Shown here one piece after another: positions 1 through 14,620 of a stretch of DNA of 64,000 nucleotides. Below the pieces are notes generated by a model, which saw nothing but the letters and a program-made list of their open reading frames with translations, was not told the origin of the DNA and did no database searches. The translations under genes were made by a program, and so were the position numbers. Source of the stretch: Clusia tigrina (taxonomy: Eukaryota > Arthropoda > Insecta > Diptera > Clusiidae); contig OV050032.1 in NCBI GenBank assembly GCA_920105625.2, positions 70,165,879 through 70,229,878 of the forward strand, given 5' to 3'. Each line of letters begins with the position of its first letter. Position 1 is the stretch's first letter.

Positions 1-3000
1 CTTTATTGTTACAAAATTTCCAGGTTTTATGACGCTCCAGTAAAAATTTACAAGCAATTGTATGTTGCAAACTTTGATAGGTATAGGACGCACCGTATTA
101 AAGTTAGGGGCCATTTGAAGTTTTATCACTGTTTGATTTTGGAGTCAAGGGTAGCATAGTTATGAGCGATAGCTTAAATTGATAAGAAGTACGAGTACTT
201 TATTGTCACAAAATTTCAAGGTTTTATGACGCTCCAGTAAAAAGTTACAAGCTTTTGTATGTTGCAAAGTTTGATAGGTGTAGGACGTACCGTATAGAAA
301 CTAGGGCCAGTTGAAGTTTTATCAGTGTTTGATTTGGGACTCAAGGGTAGCATAGCTTTGAGCGATAGCTTAAATTGACAAGAGGCTCGAGTACTTTATT
401 GGTACAAAATTTCAAGGTTCTATGACGCTCCCGTAAAAAGTTACAAGCATTTGTATGTTGCAAAGTTTGATAGGTGTACGACGTACCGTATATAAGTTTG
501 GGCCATATGAAGTTTTATCAGTGTTTGATTTGGGCCTCAAGAGTAGCATAGCTTTGAGCGATAGCTTAAATTGGCAAGAGGCTCGAGTACTTCATTGTTA
601 CAAAATTTCAAGGTTTTATGACGCTCCAGTAAAAAGTTACAAGCATTTGTATGTTGCAAACTTTGATAGATGTAGGACATACCGTATAAAAGTTAGGGCC
701 ATATGAAGTTTTATCAGTGTTTGATTTGGGACTCAAGGGTAGCATAGCTTTGAGCGATAGCTTAAATTGACAAGAGGCTCGAGTACTTTATTGTTACAAA
801 ATTTCAAGGATTTATGACGCTCCAGTAAAAAGTTACAAGTATTTGTATGTTGCAAACTTTGATAGGTGTAGGACGTACCAATAGAAGTTAGGGTCATTTG
901 AACTTTAATCAGTGTTTGATTTGGGACTCAAGGGTAGCATAGCTTTGAGCGATAGCTTAAATTGACAAAAGGCTCGAGTACTCTATTGTTACAAAATTTG
1001 AAAGTTTTATGACGCTCCAGTAAAAATTTACAAGCAATTGTATGTTGCAAACATTGATAGGTGTAGGATGTACCATATAGAAGTTAGGGCCATTTGAAGT
1101 TTTATCAGTGTTTGATTTGGGACTCAAGGGTAGCATGGCTTTGAGCGATAGCTTAAATTGACAAGAGGCTCGAGTACTTTATTGTTACAAAATTTCAAGG
1201 TTTTATGACGCTCCAGTAAAAAGTTACAAGCATTTGAATGTTGCAAACTTTGATAGGTGTGGGACGTACCGTATAGAAGTTAGGACCATTTGAAGTTTTA
1301 TCAGTGTTTGATTTGGGACTTAAGGGTAGCAAAGCTTTAAGCGATAGCTTAAATTGACAAGAGGCTGGAATACTTTATTGTTACAAAATTTCAAATTGCT
1401 ATGACGCTCCAGTAAAAAGTTACAAGCATTTAAATGTTGCAAATTTTGATAGGTGTAGGACGTACCGTATAGAAGTTAGGGCCATTTAAAGTTTTATCAG
1501 TGTTTGATTTGGGACTCAAGGGTAGCATAGCTTTGAGCGATAGCTTAAATTGACAAGAGGCTCGAGTACTTTATTGTTACAAAATTTCAAGGTTTTATGC
1601 CGCTCCAGTAAAAAGTTACAAGCATTTGAATGTTGCAAACTTTGATAGGTGTAGGACGTACCGTATAGAAGTTAGTGCCATTTGAAGTTTTATCAGTGTT
1701 TGATTTGGGACTCAAGGGTAGCATAGCTTTGAACGATAGCTTAAATTGACAAGAGGCTCGAGAACTTAATTGTTACAAAGTTTCAAGGTTTTATGACGCT
1801 CCAGTGAAAAGTTAAAATCACTTGTATGTTGCAAACTTTGATAGGTATAGGACGCACCGTATTGAAGTTTGGGGCCATTTGAAGTTTTATCACTTTTTGA
1901 TTTGTGACTCAAGGGTAGCATAGCTTTGAGCGATAGCTTAAATTGACAAGAGGCTCGAGTACTTTATTGTTACAAAATTTCAAGGTTTTATGACGCTAAT
2001 TAAAAATTTACAAGCAATTGTAGTTGCAAACTTTACTTTAAAAATTTACAAGTATTTGTATGTTGCAAACTTTGATAGGTGTAGGACGTACCAATAGAAG
2101 TTAGGGTCATTTGAAGTTTAATCAGTGTTTGATTTGGGACTCAAGGGGAGCATAGCTTTGAAAGATAGCTTAAATTAACAAGAGGCTCGAGTACTTTATT
2201 GTTACCAAATTTCAAGGTTTTATGACGCTCCAGTAAAAAGTCACAAGCATTTGTATGTTGCAAACTTTGATAGGTGTAGGACGTACCGAATAGAAGTTAG
2301 GGCCATTTGAAGTCTTATCAGTGTTTGATTTGGGACTCAAGGGTAGCATAGCTTTGAGCGATAGCTTAAATTGACAAGAGGCTCGAGTACTCTATTGTTA
2401 CAAAATTTCCAGGTTTTATGACGCTCCAGTAAAACGTTACAAGCATTTGTATGTTGCAAACTTTGATAGATGAAGGACGTACCGTATAGAAGTTAGGGCC
2501 ATTTGAAGTTTTTTCAGTGTTTGATTTGGGACTCAAGGGTAGCAAAGCTTTGAGCGATAGCTTAAATTGACAAGAGGCTCGAGTAGTTTATTGTTACAAA
2601 ATTTCCAGGTTTTATGACGCTCCAGTAAAAATTTACAAGCAATTGTATGTTGCAAACTTTGATAGGTATAGGACGCACCGTATTAAAGTTAGGGGCCATT
2701 TGAAGTTTTATCACTGTTTGATTTTGGAGTCAAGGGTAGCATAGTTATGAGCGATAGCTTAAATTGATGAGAAGTACGAGTAGTTTATTGTCACAAAATT
2801 TCAAGGTTTTATGACGCTCCAGTAAAACGTTACAAGCATTTGTATGTTGCAAACTTTGATAGGTGAAGGACGTACCATATAGAAGTTAGGGCCATTTGAA
2901 GTTTTTTCAGTGTTTGATTTGGGACTCAAGGGTAGCAAAGCTTTGAGCGATAGCTTAAATTGAAAAGAGGCTCGAGTACTTTATTGTTACAAAATTTCCA

Positions 3001-6000
3001 GGTTTTATGACGCTCCAGTAAAAATTTACAAGCAATTGTATGTTGCAAACTTTGACAGGTATAGGACGCACCGTATTAAAGTTAGGGGCCATTTGAAGTT
3101 TTATCACTGTTTGATTTTGGAGTCAAGGGTAGCATAGTTATGAGCGATAGCTTAAATTGATAAGAAGTACGAGTACTTTATTGTCACAAAATTTCAAGGT
3201 TTTATGACGCTCCAGTAAAACGTTACAAGCATTTGTATGTTGCAAACTTTGATAGATGTAGGACATACCGTATAAAAGTTAGGGCCATATGAAGTTTTAT
3301 CAGTGTTTGATTTGGGACTCAAGGGTAGCATAGCTTTGAGGGATAGCTTAAATTGACAAGAGGCTCGAGTACTTTATTGTTACAAAATTTCAAGGATTTA
3401 TGACGCTCCAGTAAAAAGTTACAAGTATTTGTATGTTGCAAACTTTGATAGGTGTAGGACGTACCAATAGAAGTTAGGGTCATTTGAAGTTAAATCAGTG
3501 TTTGATTTGGGACTCAAGGGTAGCATAGCTTTGAGCGATAGCTTAAATTGACAAAAGGCTCGAGTACTCTATTGTTACAAAATTTGAAAGTTTTATGACG
3601 ATTTAGTAAAAGGTTACAAGCATTTGTATGTTGCAAACTTTGATAGGTGTAGGACGTACCGTATAGAAGTTAGGGCCATTTGAAGTTTTACCAGTGTTTG
3701 ATTTGGGATTCAAGGGTAGCATAGCTTTGAGCGATAGCTTCAATTGACAAGAGGCTCGAGTACTTAATTGTTACAAAATTTCAAGGTTTTATGACGCTCC
3801 AGTAAAAAGTTACAAGCATTTGAATGTTGCAAACTTTGATAGGTGTGGGACGTACCGTATAGAAGTTAGGACCATTTGAAGTTTTATCAGTGTTTGATTT
3901 GGGACTTAAGGGTAGCAAAGCTTTAAGCAATAGCTTAAATTGACAAGAGGCTGGAATACTTTATTGTTACAAAATTTCAAATTGCTATGACGCTCCAGTA
4001 AAAAGTTACAAGCATTTAAATGTTGCAAATTTTGATAGGTGTAGGACGTACCGTATAGAAGTTAGGGCCATTTAAAGTTTTATCAGTGTTTGATTTGGGA
4101 CTCAAGGGTAGCATAGCTTTGAGCGATAGCTTAAATTGACAAGAGGCTCGAGTACTTTATTGTTACAAAATTTCAAGGTTTTATGACGCTAATTAAAAAT
4201 TTACAAGCAATTGTAGTTGCAAACTTTACTTTAAAAATTTACAAGTATTTGTATGTTGCAAACTTTGATAGGTGTAGGACGTACCAATAGAAGTTAGGGT
4301 CATTTGAAGTTTAATCAGTGTTTGATTTGGGACTCAAGGGGAGCATAGCTTTGAAAGATAGCTTAAATTAACAAGAGGCTCGAGTACTTTATTGTTACCA
4401 AATTTCAAGGTTTTATGACGCTCCAGTAAAAAGTCACAAGCATTTGTATGTTGCAAACTTTGATAGGTGTAGGACGTACCGAATAGAAGTTAGGGCCATT
4501 TGAAGTCTTATCAGTGTTTGATTTGGGACTCAAGGGTAGCATAGCTTTGAGCGATAGCTTAAATTGACAAGAGGCTCGAGTACTCTATTGTTACAAAATT
4601 TCCAGGTTTTATGACGCTCCAGTAAAACGTTACAAGCATTTGTATGTTGCAAACTTTGATAGCTGAAGGACGTACCGTATAGAAGTTAGGGCCATTTGAA
4701 GTTTTTTCAGTGTTTGATTTGGGACTCAAGGGTAGCAAAGCTTTGAGCGATAGCTTAAATTGACAAGAGGCTCGAGTACTTTATTGTTACAAAATTTCCA
4801 GGTTTTATGACGCTCCAGTAAAAATTTACAAGCAATTGTATGTTGCAAACTTTGATAGGTATAGGACGCACCGTATTAAAGTTAGGGGCCATTTGAAGTT
4901 TTATCACTGTTTGATTTTGGAGTCAAGGGTAGCATAGTTATGAGCGATAGCTTAAATTGATGAGAAGTACGAGTAGTTTATTGTCACAAAATTTCAAGGT
5001 TTTATGACGCTCCAGTAAAACGTTACAAGCATTTGTATGTTGCAAACTTTGATAGGTGAAGGACGTACCATATAGAAGTTAGGGCCATTTGAAGTTTTTT
5101 CAGTGTTTGATTTGGGACTCAAGGGTAGCAAAGCTTTGAGCGATAGCTTAAATTGAAAAGAGGCTCGAGTACTTTATTGTTACAAAATTTCCAGGTTTTA
5201 TGACGCTCCAGTAAAAATTTACAAGCAATTGTATGTTGCAAACTTTGATAGGTATAGGACGCACCGTATTAAAGTTAGGGGCCATTTGAAGTTTTATCAC
5301 TGTTTGATTTTGGAGTCAAGGGTAGCATAGTTATGAGCGATAGCTTAAATTGATAAGAAGTACGAGTACTTTATTGTCACAAAACTTCAAGGTTTTATGA
5401 CGCTCCAGTAAAAAGTTACAAGCTTTTGTATGTTGCAAAGTTTGATAGGTGTAGGACGTACCGTATAGAAGCTAGGGCCAGTTGAAGTTTTATCAGTGTT
5501 TGATTTGGGACTCAAGGGTAGCATAGCTTTGAGCGATAGCTTAAATTGACAAGAGGCTCGAGTACTTTATTGGTACAAAATTTCAAGGTTCTATGACGCT
5601 CCCGTAAAAAGTTACAAGCATTTGTATGTTGCAAAGATTGATAGGTGTACGACGTACCGTATATAAGTTTGGGCCATATGAAGTTTTATCAGTGTTTGAT
5701 TTGGGCCTCAAGAGTAGCATAGCTTTGAGCGATAGCTTAAATTGGCAAGAGGCTCGAGTACTTCATTGTTACAAAATTTCAACGTTTTATGACGCTCCAG
5801 TAAAAAGTTACAAGCATTTGTATGTTGCAAACTTTGATAGATGTAGGACATACCGTATAAAAGTTAGGGCCATATGAAGTTTTATCTGTGTTTGATTTGG
5901 GACTCAAGGGTAGCATAGCTTTGAGCGATAGCTTAAATTGACAAGAGGCTCGAGTACTTTATTGTTACAAAATTTCAAGGATTTATGACGCTCCAGTAAA

Positions 6001-7070
6001 AAGTTACAAGTATTTGTATGTTGCAAACTTTGATAGGTGTAGGACGTACCAATAGAAGTTAGGGTCATTTGAAGTTTAATCAGTGTTTAATTTGGGACTC
6101 AAGGGTAGCATAGCTTTGAGCGATAGCTTAAATTGACAAAAGGCTCGAGTACTCTATTGTTACAAAATTTGAAAGTTTTATGACGCTCCAGTAAAAATTT
6201 ACAAGCAATTGTATGTTGCAAACATTGATAGGTGTAGGACGTACCATATAGAAGTTAGGGCCATTTGAAGTTTTATCAGTGTTTGATTTGGGACTCAAGG
6301 GTAGCATGGCTTTGAGCGATAGCTTAAATTGACAAGAGGCTCGAGTACTTTATTGTTACAAAATTTCAAGGTTTTATGACGCTCCAGTAAAAAGTTACAA
6401 GCATTTGAATGTTGCAAACTTTGATAGGTGTGGGACGTACCGTATAGAAGTTAGGACCATTTGAAGTTTTATCAGTGTTTGATTTGGGACTTAAGGGTAG
6501 CAAAGCTTTAAGCGATAGCTTAAATTGACAAGAGGCTGGAATACTTTATTGTTACAAAATTTCAAATTGCTATGACGCTCCAGTAAAAAGTTACAAGCAT
6601 TTAAATGTTGCAAATTTTGATAGGTGTAGGATGTACCGTATAGAAGTTAGGGCCATTTAAAGTTTTATCAGTGTTTGATTTGGGACTCAAGGGTAGCATA
6701 GCTTTGAGCGATAGCTTAAATTGACAAGAGGCTCGAGTACTTTATTGTTACAAAATTTCAAGGTTTTATGCCGCTCCAGTAAAAAGTTACAAGCATTTGA
6801 ATGTTGCAAACTTTGATAGGTGTAGGACGTACCGTATAGAAGTTAGTGCCATTTGAAGTTTTATCAGTGTTTGATTTGGGACTCAAGTGTAGCATAGCTT
6901 TGAACGATAGCTTAAATTGACAAGAGGCTCGAGAACTTAATTGTTACAAAGTTTCAAGGTTTTATGACGCTCCAGTAAAAAGTTAAAAGCACTTGTATGT
7001 TGCAAACTTTGATAGGTATAGGACGCACCGTATTGAAGTTTGGGGCCATTTGAAGTTTTATCACTTTTTA
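1..7070 (+). repeat. Satellite block A: mosaic with 5171-, 2586- and 2193-bp shifts
   Basis: Positions 1 to about 1900 match 5172 to about 7070 (shift 5171). Between them, about 650-1600 recurs at about 3236-4186 and 5821-6771 (shift about 2586), and about 1920-3220 recurs at about 4113-5413 (shift 2193). The copies differ by scattered single bases, for example GTAGTTTATT at 2584 against GTACTTTATT at 4777. The block therefore looks like overlapping duplications rather than one simple tandem unit. No gene is seen in it. Confidence 0.8.
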
Positions 7071-10000
7071 ATTTTGGAGTCAAGGGTAGCATAGTTATGA
7101 GCGATAACTTAAATTGATAAGAAGCACGAGTACTTTATTGTCACAAAATTTCAAGATTTTATGACGCTCCAGTAAAAAGTTACAAGCATTTGTATGTTGC
7201 AAAGTTTGATAGGTGTATTACGTACCGTATAGAAGTTAGGGCCATTTGAAGTTTTATCCGTGTTTGATTTGGGACTCAAGGGTAGCATAGCTTTGAGCGA
7301 TAGCTTAAATTAACAAGAGGCTCGAGTACTTTATTGTTACAAAATTTCACGGTTCTATGACGCTCCAGTAAAAATTTACAAGAATTTGTATGTTGCAAAC
7401 TTTGATAGGTAAAGTGCGTACCGTCTAGAAGTTAGGGCCATTTGAAGTTGTATCAGTGTTTGATTTGGGACTCAAGGGTAGCATAGCTTTGAGCGATAGC
7501 TTTAATTGACAAGAGGCTAGAGTACTTTATTGTTACAAAATTTCAAGGTCTTACGACGCTCCAGTAAAAAGTTACAAGCATTTGTATGTTGCAAACTTTA
7601 CTTTAAAAATTTACAAGTATTTGTATGTTGCAAACTTTGATAGGTGTAGGACGTACCAATAGAAGTTAGGGTCATTTGAAGTTTAATCAGTGTTTGATTT
7701 GGGACTCAAGGGTAGCATAGCTTTGAGCGATAGCTTAAATTGACAAGAGGCTCGAGTACTCTATTGTTACAAAATTTCAAGGCTTACGCTCCAGTAAAAA
7801 GTTACAAGCATTTGTATGTCGCAAACTTTGATAGGTGCAGGACGTACCATATAGAAGTTAGGGCCATTTGAAGTTTTATCAGTGTTTGATTTGGAACTCA
7901 AGGGTAGCAAAGATTTAAGCGATAGCTTAAATTGAGAAGAGGCTGGAGTACTCTATTGTTACAAAATTTCAAGGTGTTATGACGCTCCAGTAAAAAGTTA
8001 CAAGCATTTGTATGTTGCAAATTTTGATAGGTGTAGGACGTACCGTATAGAAGTAAGGCCATTTGAAGTTTTATCAGTGTTTGATTTGGGACTCAAGGGT
8101 AGCATAGCTTTGAGCGATAGCTTAAATTGACAAGAGGCTCGAGTACTTTATTGTTACAAAATTTCAAGGTTTTATGACGCTCCAGTAAATAGTTACAAGC
8201 ATTTGTATGTTTCAAACTTTGATAGATGTAGGACATACCGTATAGAAGTTAGGGCCATTTGAAGTTTTATCAGTGTTTGATTTGGGACTCAAGGGTAGCA
8301 TAGCTTTGAGCGATAGCTTAAATTGACAAGAGGCTCGAGTACTTTATTGTTACAAAATTTCAAGGTTTTAAGCCGCTCCAGTAAAAAGTTACAAGCATTT
8401 GAATGTTGCAAACTTTGATAGGTGTAGGACGTACCGTATAGAAGTTAGTGCCATTTGAAGTTTTATCAGTTTTTGATTTGGGACTCAAGGGTAGCATAGC
8501 TTTGAACGGTAGCTTAAATTGACAAGAGGCTCGAGAACTTAATTGTTACAAAGTATCAAGGTTTTATGACGCTCCAGTAAAAAGTTAAAAGCACTTGTAT
8601 GTTGCAAAACTTTGATAGGTATAGGACGCACCGTATTGAAGTTTGGGGCCATTTGAAGTTTTATCACTTTTTGATTCTGGAGTCAAGGGTAGCATAGTTA
8701 TGAGCGATAACTTAAATTGATAAGAAGCACGAGTACTTTATGGTCACAAAATTTCAAGATTTTTTGACGCTCCAGTAAAAAGTTACAAGCATTTGTATGT
8801 TGCAAAGTTTGATAGGTGTAGGACGTACCGTATAGAAGTTAGGGCCATTTGAAGTTTTATCAGTGTTTGATTTGGGACTCAAGGGTAGCATAGCTTTGAG
8901 AGACAGCTTAAATTGACAAGAGGCTCGAATACTTTATTGTTACAAAATTTCAAGGTTCTATGACGCTCCAGTAAAAATTTACAAGAATTTGTATGTTGCA
9001 AACTTTGATAGGTTTAGTGCGTACCGTCTAGAAGTTAGGGCCATTTGAAGTTTAATCAGTGTTTGATTTGCGACTCAAGGGTAGCATAGCTTTGAGCGAT
9101 AGCTTAAATTGACAAGAGGCTCGAGTACTTTATTGTTACAAAATTTCAAGGTTTTATGACGCTCCAGTAAAAATTTACAAGCAATTGTATGTTGAAACTT
9201 TGATAGGTGTAGGACGTACCATATAGAAGTTAGGGCCATTTGAAGTTTTATCAGTGTTTGATTTGGGACTCAAGGGTAGCATAGCTTTGAGCGATAGCTT
9301 GAATTAACAAGAGGCTCGAGTACTTTATTGTTACAAAATTTCAAGGTTTTATGACGCTACAGTAAAAAGTTACAAGCATTTGTATGTTGCAAACTATGAT
9401 AGGTATAGGACGCACCGTATTGAATTTAGGGGCCATTTGAAGTTTTATCACTGTTTGATTTTGGAGTCAAGGGTAGCATAGTTATGAGCGATAGCTTAAA
9501 TTGATAAGAAGTACGAGTACTTTATTGTCACAAAATTTCAAGGTTTTATGACGCTCCAGTAAAAAGTTACAAGCATTTGTATGTTGCAAACTTTGATAGA
9601 TGTAGGACATACCGTATAGAAGTTAGGGCCATATGAAGTTTTATCAGTGTTTGATTTGGGACTCAAGGGTAGCATAGCTATGAGCGATAGCTTAAATTGA
9701 CAAGAGGCTCGAGTACTTTATTGTTACAAAATTTCAAGGTTTTATGACGCTCCAGTAAAAAGTTACAAGCATTTGTATGTTGCAAACTTTGATAGGTGTA
9801 GGACGTACCATATAGAAGTTGGGGCCATTTGAAGTTTTTTCAGTGTTTGATTTGGAACTCAAAGGTAGCAAAGCTTTAAGCGATAGCTTAAATTGAGAAG
9901 AGGCTGGAGTACTTTATTGTTACCAAATTTCAAGGTGTTATGACGCTCCAGTAAAAAGTTACAAGCATTTGTATGTTGCAAATTTTGATAGGTGCAGGAC

Positions 10001-13000
10001 GTACCGTATAGAAGTAAGGCTATTTGAAGTTTTTTTCAGTGTTTGATTTGGGACTCAAGGGTAGCATAGCTTTGAGCGATAGCTTAAATTGACAAGCGGC
10101 TCGAGTACTTTATTGTTACCAAATTTCAAGGTTTTATGACGCTCCAGTAAATAGTTACAAGCATTTGTATGTTTCAAACTTTGATAGATGTAGGACATAC
10201 CGTATAGAAGTTAGGGCCATTTGAAGTTTTATCAGTGTTTGATTTGGGATTCAAGGGTAGCATAGCTTTGAGCGATAGCTTAAATTGACAAGAGGCTCGA
10301 GTACTTTATTGTTACAAAATTTCAAGGTTTTATGACGCTCCAGTAAATAGTTACAAGCATTTGTATGTTGCAAACTATGATAGGTATAGGACGCACCGTA
10401 TTGAATTTAGGGGCCATTTGAAGTTTTATCACTGTTTGATTTTGGAGTCAAGGGTAGCATAGTTATGAGCGATAGCTTAAATTGATAAGAAGTACGAGTA
10501 CTTTATTGTCACAAAATTTCAAGGTTTTATGACGCTCCAGTAAAAAGTTACAAGCATTTGTATGTTGCAAACTTTGATAGATGTAGGACATACCGTATAG
10601 AAGTTAGGGCCATATGAAGTTTTATCAGTGTTTGATTTGGGACTCAAGGGTAGCATAGCTATGAGCGATAGCTTAAATTGACAAGAGGCTCGAGTACTTT
10701 ATTGTTACAAAATTTCAAGGTTTTATGACGCTCCAGTAAAAAGTTACAAGCATTTGTATGTTGCAAACTTTGATAGGTGTAGGACGTACCATATAGAAGT
10801 TGGGGCCATTTGAAGTTTTTTCAGTGTTTGATTTGGAACTCAAAGGTAGCAAAGCTTTAAGCGATAGCTTAAATTGAGAAGAGGCTGGAGTACTTTATTG
10901 TTACCAAATTTCGAGGTGTTATGACGCTCCAGTAAAAAGTTACAAGCATTTGTATGTTGCAAATTTTGATAGGTGCAGGACGTACCGTATAGAAGTAAGG
11001 CTATTTGAAGTTTTTTTCAGTGTTTGATTTGGGACTCAAGGGTAGCATAGCTTTGAGCGATAGCTTAAATTGACAAGCGGCTCGAGTACTTTATTGTTAC
11101 CAAATTTCAAGGTTTTATGACGCTCCAGTAAATAGTTACAAGCATTTGTATGTTTCAAACTTTGATAGATGTAGGACATACCGTATAGAAGTTAGGGCCA
11201 TTTGAAGTTTTATCAGTGTTTGATTTGGGATTCAAGGGTAGCATAGCTTTGAGCGATAGCTTAAATTGACAAGAGGCTCGAGTACTTTATTGTTACAAAA
11301 TTTCAAGGTTTTATGACGCTCCAGTAAATAGTTACAAGCATTTGTATGTTTCAAACTTTGATAGATGTAGGACATACCGTATAGAAGTTACGGCCATTTG
11401 AAGTTTTATCAGTGTTTGATTTGGGACTCAAGGGTAGCATAGCTTTGAGCGATAGCTTAAATTGACAAGAGGCTCGAGTGCTTTATTGTTACAAAATTTC
11501 AAGGTTTTAAGCCGCTCCAGTAAAAAGTTACAAGCATTTGAATGTTGCAAACTTTGATAGGTGTAGGACGTACCGTATAGAAGTTAGTGCCATTTGAAGT
11601 TTTATCAGTTTTTGATTTGGGACTCAAGGGTAGCATAGCTTTGAACGATAGCTTAAATTGACAAGAGGCTCGAGAACTTAATTGTTACAAAGTATCAAGG
11701 TTTTATGACGCTCCAGTAAAAAGTTAAAAGCACTTGTATGTTGCAAAACTTTGATAGGTATAGGACGCACCGTATTGAAGTTTGGGGCCATTTGAAGTTT
11801 TATCAATTTTTGATTCTGGAGTCAAGGGTAGCATAGTTATGAGCGATAACTTAAATTGATAAGAAGCACGAGTACTTTATGGTCACAAAATTTCAAGATT
11901 TTTTGACGCTCCAGTAAAAAGTTACAAGCATTTGTATGTTGCAAAGTTTGATAGGTGTAGGACGTACCGTATAGAAGTTAGGGCCATTTGAAGTTTTATG
12001 GGTGTTTGATTTGGGACTCAAGGGTAGCATAGCTTTGAGCGACAGCTTAAATTGACAAGAGGCTCGAATACTTTATTGTTACAAAATTTCAAGGTTCTAT
12101 GACGCTCAAGTAAAAATTTACAAGAATTTGTATGTTGCAAACTTTGATAGGTTTAGTGCGTACCGTCTAGAAGTTAGGGCCATTTGAAGTTTAATCAGTG
12201 TTTGATTTGCGACTCAAGGGTAGCATAGCTTTGAGCGATAGCTTAAATTGACAAGAGGCTCGAGTACTTTATTGTCACAAAATTTCAAGGTTTTATGACG
12301 CTCCAGTAAAAAGTTACAAGCATTTGTATGTTGCAAACTTTGATAGATGTAGGACATACCGTATAGAAGTTAGGGCCATATGAAGTTTTATCAGTGTTTG
12401 ATTTGGGACTCAAGGGTAGCATAGCTATGAGCGATAGCTTAAATTGACAAGAGGCTCGAGTACTTTATTGTTACAAAATTTCAAGGTTTTATGACGCTCC
12501 AGTAAAAAGTTACAAGCATTTGTATGTTGCAAACTTTGATAGGTGTAGGACGTACCATATAGAAGTTGGGGCCATTTGAAGTTTTTTCAGTGTTTGATTT
12601 GGAACTCAAAGGTAGCAAAGCTTTAAGCGATAGCTAAAATTGAGAAGAGGCTGGAGTACTTTATTGTTACCAAATTTCGAGGTGTTATGACGCTCCAGTA
12701 AAAAGTTACAAGCATTTGTATGTTGCAAATTTTGATAGGTGCAGGACGTACCGTATAGAAGTAAGGCTATTTGAAGTTTTTTTCAGTGTTTGATTTGGGA
12801 CTCAAGGGTAGCATAGCTTTGAGCGATAGCTTAAATTGACAAGCGGCTCGAGTACTTTATTGTTACCAAATTTCAAGGTTTTATGACGCTCCAGTAAATA
12901 GTTACAAGCATTTGTATGTTTCAAACTTTGATAGATGTAGGACATACCGTATAGAAGTTAGGGCCATTTGAAGTTTTATCAGTGTTTGATTTGGGACTCA

Positions 13001-14620
13001 AGGGTAGCATAGCTTTGAGCGATAGCTTAAATTGACAAGAGGCTAGAGTACTTTATTGTTACAAAATTTCAAGGTCTTATGACGCTTCAGTAAAAAGTTA
13101 CAAGCATTTGTATGTTGCAAATTTTGATAGGTGTAGGACGTACCGTATAGAAGTTAGGGCCATTTAAAGTTTTATCAGTGTTTGATTTGGGACTCAAGGG
13201 TAGCATAGCTTTGAGCGATAGCTTGAATTGACAAGAGGCTCGAGTACTTTATTGTTACAAAATTTCAAGGTTTTAAGCCGCTCCAGTAAAAAGTTACAAG
13301 CATTTGAATGTTGCAAACTTTGATAGGTGTAGGACGTACCGTATAGAAGTTAGTGCCATTTGAAGTTTTATCAGTGTTTGATTTGGGACTCAAGGGTAGT
13401 ATAGCTTTGAACGATAGCTTAAATTGACAAGAGGCTCGAGAACTTAATTGTTACAAAGTTTCAAGGTTTTATGACGCTCCAGTAAAAAGTTAAAAGCACT
13501 TGTATGTTGCAAACTTTGATAGGTATAGGACGCACCGTATTGAAGTTTGGGGCCATTTGAAGTTTTATCACTTTTTGATTCTGGAGTCAAGGGTACCATA
13601 GTTATGAGCGATAACTTAAATTGATACGAAGCATGAGTACTTTATTGTCACAAAATTTCAAGATTTTATGACGCTCCAGTAAAAAGTTACAAGCATTTGT
13701 ATGTTGCAAAGTTTGATAGGTGTAGGACGTACCATATAGAAGTTAGGGCCGTTTGAAGTTTTATCAGTGTTTGATTTGGGACTCAAGGGTAGCATAGCTT
13801 TGAGCGACAGCTTAAATTGACAAGAGGCTCGAGTACTTTATTGTTATAAAATTTCAAGGTTCTATGACGCTCCAGTAAAAATTTACAAGAATTTGTATGT
13901 TGCAAATTTTGATAGGTTTAGTGCGTACCGTCTAGAAGTTAGGGCCATTTGAAGTTTTATCAGTGTTTGATTTGCGACTTAAGGGTATCATAGCTTTGAG
14001 CGATAGCTTAAATTGACAAGAGGCTCGAGTACTTTATTGTTACAAAATTTCAAGGTTTTATGACGCTCCAGTAAAAATTTACAAGCAATTGTATGTTGCA
14101 AACTTTGATAGGTGTAGGACGTACCATATAGCAGTTAGGGCCATTTGAAGTTTTATCAGTGTTTGATTTGGGACTCAAGGGTAGCATAGCTTTGAGCGAT
14201 AGCTTAAATTGACAAGAGGCTCGAGTACTTTATTGTTACAAAATTTCAAGGTTCTATGACGCTCCAGTAAAAATTTACAAGTATTTGTATGTTGCAAACT
14301 TTGATAGGTGTAGGACGTACCAATAGAAGTTAGGGTCATTTGAAGTTTTATCAGTGTTTGATTTGGGACTCAAGGGTAGCACAGCTTTGAGCGATAGCTT
14401 AAATTGACAAGAGGCTCGAGTACTTTATTGTTACAAAGTTTCAAGGTTTTATGACGCTCCAGTAAAAAGTTACAAGCATTTGTATGCTGCAAACTTTGAT
14501 AGGTATAGGATGCACCGTATTGAAGTTTGGGGTCATTTGAAGTTTTATAACTTTTTGATTTTGGAGTCAAGGGTAGCACAGTTAGGAGCGATAACTTAAA
14601 TTGATAAGAAGCACGAGTAC
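7071..14620 (+). repeat. Satellite block B: mosaic with 981-, ~1764- and ~3139-bp duplications
   Basis: A diagnostic CTATGATAGGTATAGG lies at 9394 and again at 10375 (981 bp, five monomers). The AAGCCGCTCC variant lies near 8371, 11510 and 13276 (spacings about 3139 and 1766, 16 and 9 monomers). A stretch starting near 10509 recurs near 12273. Copies are nearly identical. At 7782-7792 a short deletion joins CAAGG to CTTACGCTCC. No gene is seen. Confidence 0.75.

Noticed and set aside
455..706. 83-codon ORF, repeated at 5626, 18244 and 23016 (and shortened at 15073)
   Set aside because: It is two satellite monomers whose stop codons were lost by a few substitutions. It is copied only because the higher-order unit was copied, and the protein has no domain.
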